Below are positions 49,262 through 57,816 of a stretch of DNA of 64,000 bases, piece by piece; the stretch's first letter is position 1; each line of letters opens with the position of its first letter. The stretch is from Fibrella rubiginis (GTDB lineage: Bacteria; Bacteroidota; Bacteroidia; Cytophagales; Spirosomataceae). Made by a program: the position numbers and the translations under genes. A model generated the notes under the pieces. That model was not told the origin of the DNA, did no database searches, and saw only the letters and a list, made by a program, of their open reading frames with translations. Location: assembly GCF_017353185.1 (NCBI RefSeq), contig NZ_JAFMYV010000008.1, positions 186,001 through 250,000 of the forward strand. Reading direction: 5' to 3'.

Positions 49262-49933
49262 ATGTCGACACATTCATTCACCGAAGAGAATTACCTTAAA
49301 CTCATCTACGCGCTGGCTAACCGGGGAACCAACGAGGTAAGTACCAACGCGCTGGCTGAGGTGACGGCCACGCGGGCGGCATCGGTGACAGATATGTTGA
49401 AGCGGCTGGCCGATAAGGAGTTGATCCACTATCGCAAATACCAGGGTGTGCGCCTGACGGACGAGGGCGAACGGCTGGCGTTGAAAATTATTCGGAGGCA
49501 CCGGCTCTGGGAGGTGTTCCTGGTCGATAAGCTCGGTTTTGGCTGGGATCAGGTACACGAAATGGCCGAAGAGCTGGAACATATCCGCTCGGATGAACTT
49601 GTTGAGCGCCTCGACACTTTTTTAGATAACCCTCAGTTTGACCCTCACGGCGACCCCATACCCACCCCGGCGGGACACATGCCCGATGCGCCGTCGCAGA
49701 AACTGGCTGACCTGCTACCCAGCGAAACTGCGTGCCTGTTGGGGGTGCTTGATCATTCGGCAGCGTTTCTGCAACACCTTGACCGGAGCGGCCTGACACT
49801 GGGCTGTACTGTTAATGTTTCTGAAATCAGTGCCTTCGACCGGTCTATGCGGGTGACAATACCGCCCGGACAAACGTTATTTGTTAGTTACGACGTAGCC
49901 AGAAATCTGCTGGTTGGCCCTCCAAAGCCATAG
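49262..49933 (+). CDS. DtxR/MntR-family metal-dependent repressor
   Basis: A 223-residue regulator. The N-terminal winged helix reads TEENYLKLIYALANRGTNEV, then ALAEVTATRAASVTDMLKRLADKELIHYRKYQGVRLTDEGE. The metal-binding and dimer domain has RRHRLWEVFLVDKLGFGWDQ, VHEMAEELEHI and DPHGDPIPTP; the His and Glu residues match family metal ligands. The C-terminal FeoA/SH3-like part covers about 150-220. Divergence from mntH suggests manganese rather than iron as the effector (inference). A probable operator and promoter lie just upstream. The LptG-like gene follows after 33 bp. Confidence 0.92.
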   Translation: MSTHSFTEENYLKLIYALANRGTNEVSTNALAEVTATRAASVTDMLKRLADKELIHYRKYQGVRLTDEGERLALKIIRRHRLWEVFLVDKLGFGWDQVHEMAEELEHIRSDELVERLDTFLDNPQFDPHGDPIPTPAGHMPDAPSQKLADLLPSETACLLGVLDHSAAFLQHLDRSGLTLGCTVNVSEISAFDRSMRVTIPPGQTLFVSYDVARNLLVGPPKP

Positions 49934-49966
49934 TACCGTAGGCCTGACACGAGCGGGCGGTTCCCT

Positions 49967-51046
49967 ATGAAAATCTTAGACTGGTATATTCTTAAACGCT
50001 TTTTGCAGACCTACTTCTTTGTAGTGTTGCTGATTGTGCTCATTGTCTGCGTGGTAGACTACACCGAAAAGGTGGATGATTTCCGGAAGCACAGTGCCCC
50101 TGCCCGCGCCATTTTCATTGATTATTACCTCAATTTTATTCCGCATTGGGCCAACATGATCAGTCCGCTGATGGTGTTTATTGCCACGGTGTTTATGACC
50201 TCGCAATTGGCCTCACGGACCGAAATCATTGCCATTCTGAGCAGTGGGGTTAGTTTCATCCGATTGCTGGTGCCCTATATAATGGGCGCGGCGATTCTGG
50301 CAGCACTGAGCTACTACATGGTGAATTACCTCATCCCGGTGGCCAACAAAACGCGCATTGGGTTCGAGCTAAAATACACGAAAGACGCCTATACGTTCAC
50401 GGGCCGGAATACGCACCTTAAAATCGCGCCCAATACCTACGCCTATCTGGAGAGCTATAACAACCTGAACAACACCGGCTATAAGTTTACGCTGGAAGAA
50501 GTGAAGGGTAACGAGCTGAAACAGAAGCTCTCTGCCGACCGGATTGAGTGGGACACAAAAAAGGGCAAGTGGGCTATTTACGATTATCAAGTTCGCAAGT
50601 TCGACGCCCAACAGCGCGAAACGCTCACACCCGGCTCCCGTATCGATTCGACCCTGAACCTGAAACCATCTGATTTCGACTCTGATTTTAGCCTATTCGA
50701 GACCCTGACCAAGCCCGAACTCGACGCGTACATCAGCCTGATTCAGAGCCGTGGTGCCGACGGGGTAGAGACGTATTTGCTCGAAAAATACACCCGCCAA
50801 ACCCGGCCCTTTGCCATCATCATCCTTACGGTCATTGGCGTGATCATGTCGGCCCGGAAAAGCCGCCGGGGCGTAGGCTGGCAGGTGGCCCTGGGCTTTA
50901 TTCTGGCCTTTGTCTACATCCTGTTCTATATGCTGGCTAAGGGGGTAGCTGACTCTGGTGCTATGAATCCCGTACTGGCAGTCTGGCTCCCAAACCTTAT
51001 TTTCGCAGGCATCGGCGTGTTTTTGTACAACACGATACCACGATAG
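49967..51046 (+). CDS. LptF/LptG-family permease
   Basis: A 359-residue inner-membrane protein of the YjgP/YjgQ family, with three N-terminal helices (LDWYILKRFLQTYFFVVLL, ISPLMVFIATVFMTSQLASR, EIIAILSSGVSFIRLLVPY), a central periplasmic jellyroll (about 120-240), and three C-terminal helices. With LptB2 and its partner, LptF/G extracts lipopolysaccharide from the inner membrane for transport to the cell surface. Bacteroidota usually carry LptF/G genes singly, as here, so F and G cannot be told apart. Confidence 0.9.
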   Translation: MKILDWYILKRFLQTYFFVVLLIVLIVCVVDYTEKVDDFRKHSAPARAIFIDYYLNFIPHWANMISPLMVFIATVFMTSQLASRTEIIAILSSGVSFIRLLVPYIMGAAILAALSYYMVNYLIPVANKTRIGFELKYTKDAYTFTGRNTHLKIAPNTYAYLESYNNLNNTGYKFTLEEVKGNELKQKLSADRIEWDTKKGKWAIYDYQVRKFDAQQRETLTPGSRIDSTLNLKPSDFDSDFSLFETLTKPELDAYISLIQSRGADGVETYLLEKYTRQTRPFAIIILTVIGVIMSARKSRRGVGWQVALGFILAFVYILFYMLAKGVADSGAMNPVLAVWLPNLIFAGIGVFLYNTIPR

Positions 51047-51060
51047 CAAAGGTACTGTTG

Positions 51061-51158
51061 GTTTGTTCGTCGGTTTGTTTGTTCTATTCGGCCTTTAGGC
51101 TAGTAGCTTCATCATTGGCTTATTGAACAAACACACAAACAAACTAACAGACGAACAA
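51061..51158. repeat. Inverted repeat of 8-bp words (GTTTGTTC type), unequal arms
   Basis: The left arm (51061-51084) reads GTTTGTTC, GTCGGTTT, GTTTGTTC. The complement of the right arm (51125-51158) reads TTGTTCGTCT, GTTAGTTT, GTTTGTGT, GTTTGTTC: the same words with one more unit. It ends 5 bases before the ATG at 51164. Confidence 0.8.
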
Positions 51159-51163
51159 TCTGT

Positions 51164-52087
51164 ATGCCCAACCCCTCTCTCCGCGACTATCTGCACCTGC
51201 ACTTCATCGTAGTTATCTGGGGCTTCACAGCTATTTTGGGGCTGTTGCTGGAGCCGCTGAGTGCGCCCGCGCTGGTGGTCATCCGCACTGGGCTGGCCGC
51301 TTTTGGGTTATGGGCGGTACTCTATTTTCGGCATCCTACGCCTCTGACAACGCCCCTAACACCGGCTGACCGTTGGGCGATGCTGGCCACGGGCGGGCTC
51401 ATTGCGGTTCACTGGCTGGCATTTTTCTGGGCGGCGCGGCTGGCCAATGCATCGGTTTGTTTGGCCGGCATGGCTACCAGCTCGCTGTGGGCATCGGTGC
51501 TGGAGCCGGTATTACTAAAACGGCGCGTGCGGGGCATCGAGATCATCATGGGCGCGGTAGTCATGTTTGGCCTGTACCTTATTTTCCGGTTCGAGTTCGA
51601 TAAAGTGGCCGGGCTGGCGGTGGCGGTGTTTTCGGCCATGCTGGCTGCCCTGTTTACCATCATCAACAGCCGCTTTGCCCAACGGCACGCTTCGTTGGTT
51701 ATTGCCCGGCAGGAGATGCTGGGGGCCTTTCTGGCCTCGGTGGTGTTTGGCGCGATATATGTGGCTATAGTGCATCCACCGCTGGCGACACTGGTACCGC
51801 AACGGCCTGCTCAATGGCTTTGGATGGTAGTGCTGGCGTTTGTCTGCACAGTCTATGCTTATACGGCGGGCGTGGGCCTTTTGCGCAAATTTTCACCCTA
51901 TATGGCCATTTTAACCGTGAACTTAGAACCGGTTTACGGAATTTTGCTGGCCGTGCTCATCTTCAACGACCGCGAACGCATGACCGGTGGTTTCTATCTG
52001 GGTACCCTTGTGATCTTGCTGGCCGTGCTGGCGTACCCTTTTTTGACCAAACAGACCATGCAGGAAGAGCCGGGAATCACCAATTGA
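51164..52087 (+). CDS. EamA/DMT-family transporter
   Basis: A 307-residue inner-membrane protein with ten hydrophobic segments arranged as two EamA repeats: YLHLHFIVVIWGFTAILGL opens the first and ARQEMLGAFLASVVFGAIYV lies near the start of the second. The end of the second repeat (FSPYMAILTVNLEPVYGILL, AVLIFNDRERMTGGFYLGTL) is characteristic. DMT carriers export or import amino acids, nucleosides or other metabolites; the substrate cannot be predicted. The next gene starts within 31 bp. Confidence 0.92.
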   Translation: MPNPSLRDYLHLHFIVVIWGFTAILGLLLEPLSAPALVVIRTGLAAFGLWAVLYFRHPTPLTTPLTPADRWAMLATGGLIAVHWLAFFWAARLANASVCLAGMATSSLWASVLEPVLLKRRVRGIEIIMGAVVMFGLYLIFRFEFDKVAGLAVAVFSAMLAALFTIINSRFAQRHASLVIARQEMLGAFLASVVFGAIYVAIVHPPLATLVPQRPAQWLWMVVLAFVCTVYAYTAGVGLLRKFSPYMAILTVNLEPVYGILLAVLIFNDRERMTGGFYLGTLVILLAVLAYPFLTKQTMQEEPGITN

Positions 52088-52117
52088 ACCGTGCTGTCAG
52101 GTCAGGCTAGTCCATTC

Positions 52118-53572
52118 ATGCAACAATCACTACTTCACCGCTACCTGCTGCCCATTGCCACGACAGGGCTGTTTTTGGTCGCTTTCGTGCCTATTCTATT
52201 CCTGTCGTACTACAATCATCCTTCTGCTGCCGACGATTATTGCTTCGCCGATACGGCCGTGCGCTACGGATTCTGGCAGGCGCAGCAATACTACTATGAC
52301 GGCTGGACGGGGCGCTATTTTTCTAATTTCCTGGCTCACGGCACGCCGCTGGTTTGGGGCTGGTATGCGGGTTTCAAGTTTATTCCAGCCTTACTGGCTA
52401 TTGGCTGGCTGCTAGCCGCCTACACACTTTTGGGCGAGTGGCTGGCTCGACTGGAGGCACCTACTGCTACCCGCCGCCGTACCCAGTTGTACCTGACCGG
52501 GCTGCTTTTTTTCCTGTACATCCTGATATTGCCCAATCTGGCCGAAGCCTTTATCTGGACAGCTTCGGCAGTGGTGTATACCGTCCCCTCGGCGCTGATG
52601 ATGTATTGGGGCGCGGTGTTGTTGCGCTGGCAAGGGCAGCAGCCCGGAACACTACGCACCCTGACGGGCATTTGGGCAAGCGTACTGGTTTTCCTGATTG
52701 TGGGTTGTGGCGAAACACATATGCTGCTCATTATCAGTTTGCTACTGGCCATTTTAGTGTTTCGTTTTGTCCAGAACCGCAAGGTAGACAAGCAACTTTT
52801 AGTACAATTAGGAGTAGCGCTGGTGTCGGGGTGGCTGGTGTTTCGGGCACCCGGCAATGCCATCCGAATGCAGGGCGGGGCTACCAACGGCGACCTTGTG
52901 GGGGGTATGGTGCAGTCGTTACGGTGGCTGGCGATGACCCTGCCGCGCTGGTTTATTCAAACACCCATTTTGCCTTTGTCGGCACTTTGGGTGATGATCG
53001 GCGCAGGGCTATTTCACAAGCAAACAACTGTTAATGAACGGGTTAGCCGCCTGTTTCGGGTGCCGCTCTGGTACGGATTGCTGGTGCTGTTTGTACTACT
53101 GCTGGCCACGGTGTTCCCTTCCTACTACGCTACCCAAAACCTGACAAACCGGGCCATCAACGTCACCTATGCCGTTTTTTTATGGGGCTGGTTGTTTATC
53201 CTGACATCTCAGCTATCTCGTTTTGCCCGGTTTGGCACTACCACGCCGCCACTTTGGTTACTGGCGCTCACCGTGCTCTGGCTCGGTGTCAGCATGGTTC
53301 GCAGTCTGCCCATGCGCCATCTTTACGCCGATCTGCTTCGGGGCGACGCTGCCCAATATGACCGTGAACTCACTGCCCGCCAACAGCTATTCAGTCAGTC
53401 GCAAGCCGATACACTCCGGGTGGCTCCACTCAGCGTTTACCCCACCAGTTTATTCATGGAAGACATTCGCACCGATCCTACTCACTGGTGGAACAAGTGC
53501 CAGGCGGGCTATTATGGTCATAAAGTGATTATTATTGACCCGTCAATTCGTCCCGCATCCACCCGTCCATGA
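52118..53572 (+). CDS. Polytopic membrane protein, DUF6056/glycosyltransferase-C-like
   Basis: About 484 residues from ATG 52118 (a GTG nine codons upstream is possible). There are about ten membrane helices, and the first extracytoplasmic loop carries ADDYCFADTAVRYGFWQAQQ followed by YYDGWTGRYFSNF. The acidic DD motif and the arrangement resemble DUF6056 proteins and GT-C-fold glycosyltransferases that use a lipid-linked sugar donor. First of three overlapping genes: its TGA overlaps the ATG of the GT2 gene by 4 bp. Probably part of a surface glycan or glycolipid pathway (inference). Confidence 0.75.
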   Translation: MQQSLLHRYLLPIATTGLFLVAFVPILFLSYYNHPSAADDYCFADTAVRYGFWQAQQYYYDGWTGRYFSNFLAHGTPLVWGWYAGFKFIPALLAIGWLLAAYTLLGEWLARLEAPTATRRRTQLYLTGLLFFLYILILPNLAEAFIWTASAVVYTVPSALMMYWGAVLLRWQGQQPGTLRTLTGIWASVLVFLIVGCGETHMLLIISLLLAILVFRFVQNRKVDKQLLVQLGVALVSGWLVFRAPGNAIRMQGGATNGDLVGGMVQSLRWLAMTLPRWFIQTPILPLSALWVMIGAGLFHKQTTVNERVSRLFRVPLWYGLLVLFVLLLATVFPSYYATQNLTNRAINVTYAVFLWGWLFILTSQLSRFARFGTTTPPLWLLALTVLWLGVSMVRSLPMRHLYADLLRGDAAQYDRELTARQQLFSQSQADTLRVAPLSVYPTSLFMEDIRTDPTHWWNKCQAGYYGHKVIIIDPSIRPASTRP

Positions 53573-54309
53573 CCACCGTTTGCATTATTGTTCCCTGTTA
53601 TAATGAAGCCGAACGCCTGCCTGGCGAGGCCTTCATCACCTACCTCAGCAACCATCCACACGTTACATTTTGCTTTGTTAACGATGGTAGCCGCGACCAG
53701 ACCCTGTCTGTTCTGCAGGCATTGCAACAGCGCAATCCGACCCAGATTGACGTACTGGATTTGCCTCAGAATCAGGGTAAAGCAGGCGCTGTCCGGGCGG
53801 GCATGAACCACTGCGGTATGGGTACATTTGATTATACCGGCTATTTCGATGCTGATCTGGCTACCCCATTGGCCGCTATCAACGATTTGCAAGCCGTGCT
53901 CGACAACCACACCGATTGTGTATTTGTAATGGGATCGCGGATCAAGCATCTCGGCGTAAACATCCAACGGAGCGCCTTCCGGCATTATGTGGGTCGCGTC
54001 ATTGCTACCACCATTAGCCTGATCCTGAAGTTGCCCGTCTACGACACCCAATGCGGCGCCAAACTTATGCGTCGTGAGGCCACTGGGAGCGTTTTTGCCG
54101 AACCGTTTATTAGTCCGTGGCTTTTCGACGTGGAATTGCTGGCCCGGTTAGTTGGTCAGTATGGCCGTGCCAACCTTAAAGGTCGTTTGCTGGAAGAACC
54201 TCTTCAGGAGTGGATCGAACAGGATGACTCGCGCATCAGCTCGACCTACGTGTTCCGCATGTGGTATGAGCTATACCGTATTTACCGAACCTACAGTCAC
54301 CTACGATGA
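53569..54309 (+). CDS. Family 2 glycosyltransferase (dolichyl/polyprenyl-phosphate sugar synthase-like)
   Basis: A 246-residue GT-A fold enzyme with no membrane segment. Motifs: CIIVPCYNEAERLP at 5-18, VNDGSRDQT at 37-45, GKAGAVRAGM at 70-79, the DAD metal/nucleotide motif at 94-96 (YFDADLATP), and YDTQCGAKLMRREA in the acceptor region. This set matches polyprenyl-phosphate glucosyl- or mannosyltransferases that load a sugar onto a lipid carrier. It is coupled by 4-bp ATGA overlaps to both neighbours, so it may supply the lipid-linked donor used by the flanking membrane proteins. Confidence 0.9.
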   Translation: MTTVCIIVPCYNEAERLPGEAFITYLSNHPHVTFCFVNDGSRDQTLSVLQALQQRNPTQIDVLDLPQNQGKAGAVRAGMNHCGMGTFDYTGYFDADLATPLAAINDLQAVLDNHTDCVFVMGSRIKHLGVNIQRSAFRHYVGRVIATTISLILKLPVYDTQCGAKLMRREATGSVFAEPFISPWLFDVELLARLVGQYGRANLKGRLLEEPLQEWIEQDDSRISSTYVFRMWYELYRIYRTYSHLR

Positions 54310-55988
54310 GTACCCCCGCCGCCCCCCTAACGCTTCGCTACCCGTTTCTTCCTTACCTGCTGTTGCTGCTCCCTGTTGCTCTGCACACCTGGATGATCCT
54401 GACCTACGCCGAAAATGTGCCCTGGTACGATGATGTGGAAATGTTTGTGGCTTTTATTCAGGAATATTTCAAGGCCAATACCCTGGGCGAGAAGGTATAC
54501 TGGCTGCTGAAACCAAGCAACGAACACCGTATTCTGCTGGCGAAAAGCGTGGCCTTGTTCACTTATTACGTCACGGGCCACATGAATTTCCGGCTGATGA
54601 TCATCATCGCCAACGTATGTATGTACGGTACGCTGGTCATTCTCTACCGCGTGTTCCGGTCCATGCAGTTACCGATCTGGGCGTTTGTGCCAGTACCGTT
54701 TTTTCTGTTGCAGCCGCAGTTTTTTCTTACGTCAACCTGGGCACTAACGGGCCTGCAACATCAGGGAGGCACATTTTTGTCGTTTTTGGTGATGTACAGC
54801 TTAGCCAAAAATGGCCGACCCCGGTTTGTAGGTGCAGCGTTGTTACAAGTGCTGGCGTCGCTCTCCATGAGCAATACACTCTTTGGCTGGCTGTCGGGGG
54901 CGGTTATTCTCTGGCGGCAGGGGCATTACAAACGGCTGGCAGCCTGGGCAGTGCTCTGTGCCGTGGCCGTATTTATTTACCGCTACGGCTATACCTATTC
55001 GCAGGGGACCACGAGCCAAAAGCTGTTGCTGAGCCAACCCTGGCTGGTGATCGTGAGCGTGTTTTCCTTTGCAGGCGGCGCGTTTGATGTGCTTCCGTTT
55101 GCGCCGTTTCTACTTCGTGGTATTGGTCCAACTATAGCCGGCATTATCCTGTTTGCACTCATCGGCTGGTTTGTGTGGCAGATGCGATGGCCGTTTCAGA
55201 AGAAAATAATGGCGCTGGTGCCGCAACTACCAAACACTATTCGCGACAATTTTTTCATCGGTATCTACATCCTTATCCTCACCAACGCGGCCGTGGTAGG
55301 TATGTTCCGCATTCGGTACGGCTACAACGTAATCCTGATCAGCAACTACATGCTCTATCCAGCCTTGTTGCTGTGTGTAGTTTATCTAAATGGTTTACAG
55401 ACACTTAACCTTCGGCTTCGTCCCCGGTGGATGCGGATTGGCCTGACGCTGGCCCTGTTGCTTTGGGCAAAATCGTATTTCTGGCACCTGCCCGAAGTAG
55501 CCAACCGCAGCGAGTTTTTGCGGGCATGGGGGTACAATCAGCAGTATACCGGTATTGGTCTTGGCGGTGAACGGGGAGGCATTCTGGAAGCACCCATCCA
55601 CAAAGCCATGACGGGGGCGGTGGCCGGGGGTTACTACAAATACCCCGACAACCCAATCGCCAACTATGCTACCAGTCTGGATACCATCGCCACGCGCATT
55701 ACCAAAAACGGCGACACCTACCACCTCGAAGCACCTGGCCCACCCACGCCACTTCGGCAAGCCTACGCCGTACTGCAATCAGACACCGAAACGTACCTGA
55801 TTCCCTCAAAAACGCCTTTTTACCGTCCTGCCTTCTGGCTTCGCCGCCCTGTATTGGGTGTTCTAGCTGACGTTGACAATTTCTTTCTCCGCCCCGGTAC
55901 CTATCGTGTAGGCTGGGCCATCGATGCTGGCGGGGACCCCATGCTTAGCTTTTCTACGAAAACAGTCGTGATCACTGCGAAATATTAG
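54306..55988 (+). CDS. Polytopic membrane protein, GT-C-like, unknown function
   Basis: A 560-residue inner-membrane protein with about eleven helices and a soluble C-terminal segment (about 450-560). The first external loop has ENVPWYDDVEMFVAFIQEYF followed by KPSNEHRILLAKS; the acidic pair and the following HR match the type of loop that binds the lipid-phosphate sugar in GT-C glycosyltransferases (inference). The ATG overlaps the GT2 stop by 4 bp. It ends 5 bp before the hairpin repeat at 55993. No named family was recognised. Confidence 0.7.
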   Translation: MSTPAAPLTLRYPFLPYLLLLLPVALHTWMILTYAENVPWYDDVEMFVAFIQEYFKANTLGEKVYWLLKPSNEHRILLAKSVALFTYYVTGHMNFRLMIIIANVCMYGTLVILYRVFRSMQLPIWAFVPVPFFLLQPQFFLTSTWALTGLQHQGGTFLSFLVMYSLAKNGRPRFVGAALLQVLASLSMSNTLFGWLSGAVILWRQGHYKRLAAWAVLCAVAVFIYRYGYTYSQGTTSQKLLLSQPWLVIVSVFSFAGGAFDVLPFAPFLLRGIGPTIAGIILFALIGWFVWQMRWPFQKKIMALVPQLPNTIRDNFFIGIYILILTNAAVVGMFRIRYGYNVILISNYMLYPALLLCVVYLNGLQTLNLRLRPRWMRIGLTLALLLWAKSYFWHLPEVANRSEFLRAWGYNQQYTGIGLGGERGGILEAPIHKAMTGAVAGGYYKYPDNPIANYATSLDTIATRITKNGDTYHLEAPGPPTPLRQAYAVLQSDTETYLIPSKTPFYRPAFWLRRPVLGVLADVDNFFLRPGTYRVGWAIDAGGDPMLSFSTKTVVITAKY

Positions 55989-55992
55989 GAGT

Positions 55993-56108
55993 GGCTTTTG
56001 ACAGGATTATCAGGATTTCAGGATTGACAAGAGTTTCATATTCTCAGAAATATGTAGACATAAAAAATCTTGTTAATCCTGAAATCCTGATAATCCTGTC
56101 AAAAAGCC
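55993..56108. repeat. Inverted repeat of 8-9-bp words (CAGGATTA type), 40/41-bp arms
   Basis: Arms 55993-56032 and 56068-56108 pair along their whole length except for one base indel in a T run and one G/A difference. The words are CAGGATTAT, CAGGATTT, CAGGATT. It starts 5 bp after the stop of the GT-C-like gene and leaves about 85 bp before the murE start, so this element has diverged slightly while others are perfect. Confidence 0.9.
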
Positions 56109-56192
56109 CTTCATCCTACCAAGCGATTAGCGAAAGCGGTGCCGGTCGCGTTTTTTTGCAGCCACAAACGGGCGTTTGCTCGTTGCACTGGT

Positions 56193-57662
56193 ATGCTCCT
56201 ATCCGATTTGCTCTATAAAGTGCCTCTGCTGGCCACAGCAGGCAGTATGAATGCCGAAGTAACGCACCTTACGATGGACTCGCGCAACGTAGCACCGGGG
56301 ACCCTGTTTGTTGCGGTACGCGGTACCGTTGTTGATGGGCACTCGTTTATTCCAAAAGCCATTGCGCAGGGCGCCACAGTCATTTTGTGCGAAGAAATGC
56401 CCGCCGAAGCGCCCGCCGACGTAACGTTTGTGCAGGTAGCCAACGCGCCAAGAGCTATGGGGTTTGTAGCGGCCAATTTCTACGGAAACCCCTCTAAAAA
56501 AATCAAGCTCGTGGGCGTGACGGGGACCAATGGCAAGACCTCCGTAGCCACCCTGCTGTTCCGGTTGTTTCGTGGGCTGGGCTACCGCTGTGGTCTGCTC
56601 TCTACGGTGCAAAACCAGATCGACGACACCGTTTTGCCCGCCACACACACCACGCCCGACGCTATTTCGGCCAACGAACTGCTGGTAAAAATGCGTCAGG
56701 CGGGCTGTACACACGTGTTTATGGAGGTAAGTTCGCACGCCGTGGTGCAGGAACGCATTGCCGGACTGCACTTTGCAGGGGGCATTTTCACCAACATCAC
56801 CCACGACCACCTCGATTTCCACGGCACGTTCGACAATTACATCAAGGCCAAAAAAGGCTTTTTCGACCAACTCCCCCGTTCAGCTTTCGCGCTCACCAAC
56901 GCCGACGACAAGCGTGGGGCCGTCATGCTGCAAAACACGCTGGCCCGCAAGGAAAGCTACTCGTTGCAGACGCTGGGCACGTTTAAAGGCAAAATCCTGT
57001 CCGACGGGCTATTTGGACTGGAAATGACCATCGACGACCGGCAGGTGTGGTTCAAACTCATTGGCCGGTTCAACGCCTACAACCTGCTGGCGGTCTACGG
57101 CGCGGCGGTGCTGTTGGGCGAAGACGAGGAAGAAATCCTAACCCAGCTCTCGGCCGTGACGCCTCCATCGGGTCGGTTTGAGCAGGTTATTTCTGCCGAT
57201 AAGGTTGTGGGTATCGTCGACTACGCGCATACGCCCGACGCGCTTCAGAATGTGCTGGAAACGATTCAGAATCTGCGTCAGAACAACGAAGAGGGCTATT
57301 TTCCGCAAATTATCACCGTCGTTGGCTGCGGCGGCAACCGTGACGCGGCCAAACGACCCATCATGGCGCAGATAGCCACCAAGCTCAGCGACCGCGTGAT
57401 TCTGACCTCCGATAATCCGCGTTTTGAAGACCCAATGACCATTCTGGAGCAAATGCAGGCGGGTGTCTCGCCAGTCAATGCCAGGAAAACGCGCACCATC
57501 GAAGAACGCCGCGAAGCCATTCGGGCCGCCGTAGCCCTGGCTAAACCCCACGACATCATTTTGGTAGCAGGCAAAGGCCACGAAACCTACCAGGACATTC
57601 AGGGTACGAAACACGACTTCGACGACCGGCAGGTACTTCGGGAAGCCTTCCAAAACCGCTAA
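56193..57662 (+). CDS. murE: UDP-MurNAc-L-Ala-D-Glu:meso-DAP ligase
   Basis: About 489 residues from ATG 56193 (MLLSDLLYKVPLL); the open frame extends 18 codons further upstream without family similarity. MurE adds the third peptide residue to the peptidoglycan precursor. Motifs: LTMDSRNVAPGTLFVAVRG (UDP-MurNAc domain), GVTGTNGKTSVATLL (ATP loop), HTTPDA, EVSSHAVVQERIAG, TNITHDHLDFHG and VDYAHTPDALQNVLE. TSDNPRFEDP contains DNPR, the signature for meso-diaminopimelate rather than lysine. Mur and dcw genes normally follow; here only mraY does, so the division cluster is split. Confidence 0.95.
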   Translation: MLLSDLLYKVPLLATAGSMNAEVTHLTMDSRNVAPGTLFVAVRGTVVDGHSFIPKAIAQGATVILCEEMPAEAPADVTFVQVANAPRAMGFVAANFYGNPSKKIKLVGVTGTNGKTSVATLLFRLFRGLGYRCGLLSTVQNQIDDTVLPATHTTPDAISANELLVKMRQAGCTHVFMEVSSHAVVQERIAGLHFAGGIFTNITHDHLDFHGTFDNYIKAKKGFFDQLPRSAFALTNADDKRGAVMLQNTLARKESYSLQTLGTFKGKILSDGLFGLEMTIDDRQVWFKLIGRFNAYNLLAVYGAAVLLGEDEEEILTQLSAVTPPSGRFEQVISADKVVGIVDYAHTPDALQNVLETIQNLRQNNEEGYFPQIITVVGCGGNRDAAKRPIMAQIATKLSDRVILTSDNPRFEDPMTILEQMQAGVSPVNARKTRTIEERREAIRAAVALAKPHDIILVAGKGHETYQDIQGTKHDFDDRQVLREAFQNR

Positions 57663-57670
57663 CTTTGAAA

Positions 57671-57814
57671 CTAATGAGTGAATTAGTGAATGAGCGATTG
57701 AGTGAATGTTTAGAACCGTTACGTGGTGTATTTCACAAAGTCGCACCACGCATCAGACTATACGTCTCAGTCCTACCATTCACTCAATCGCTCATTCACT
57801 AATTCACTCATTAG
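57671..57814. repeat. Inverted repeat of 8-bp words (AATGAGTG type), perfect 38-bp arms
   Basis: Arms 57671-57708 and 57777-57814 are perfect reverse complements. The left arm reads AATGAGTG, AATTAGTG, AATGAGCG, ATTGAGTG: period 8. The 68-nt loop contains a smaller hairpin, CGTGGTG/CACCACG (57722-57728 with 57744-57750). The element starts 9 bp after the murE stop and ends 2 bases before the mraY ATG. Confidence 0.95.
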
Positions 57815-57816
57815 AA

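Noticed and set aside
57706..57816. 37-codon upstream extension of MraY
   Set aside because: It translates the hairpin repeat (IHSIAHSLIHSL-type peptide) and has no counterpart in MraY proteins.
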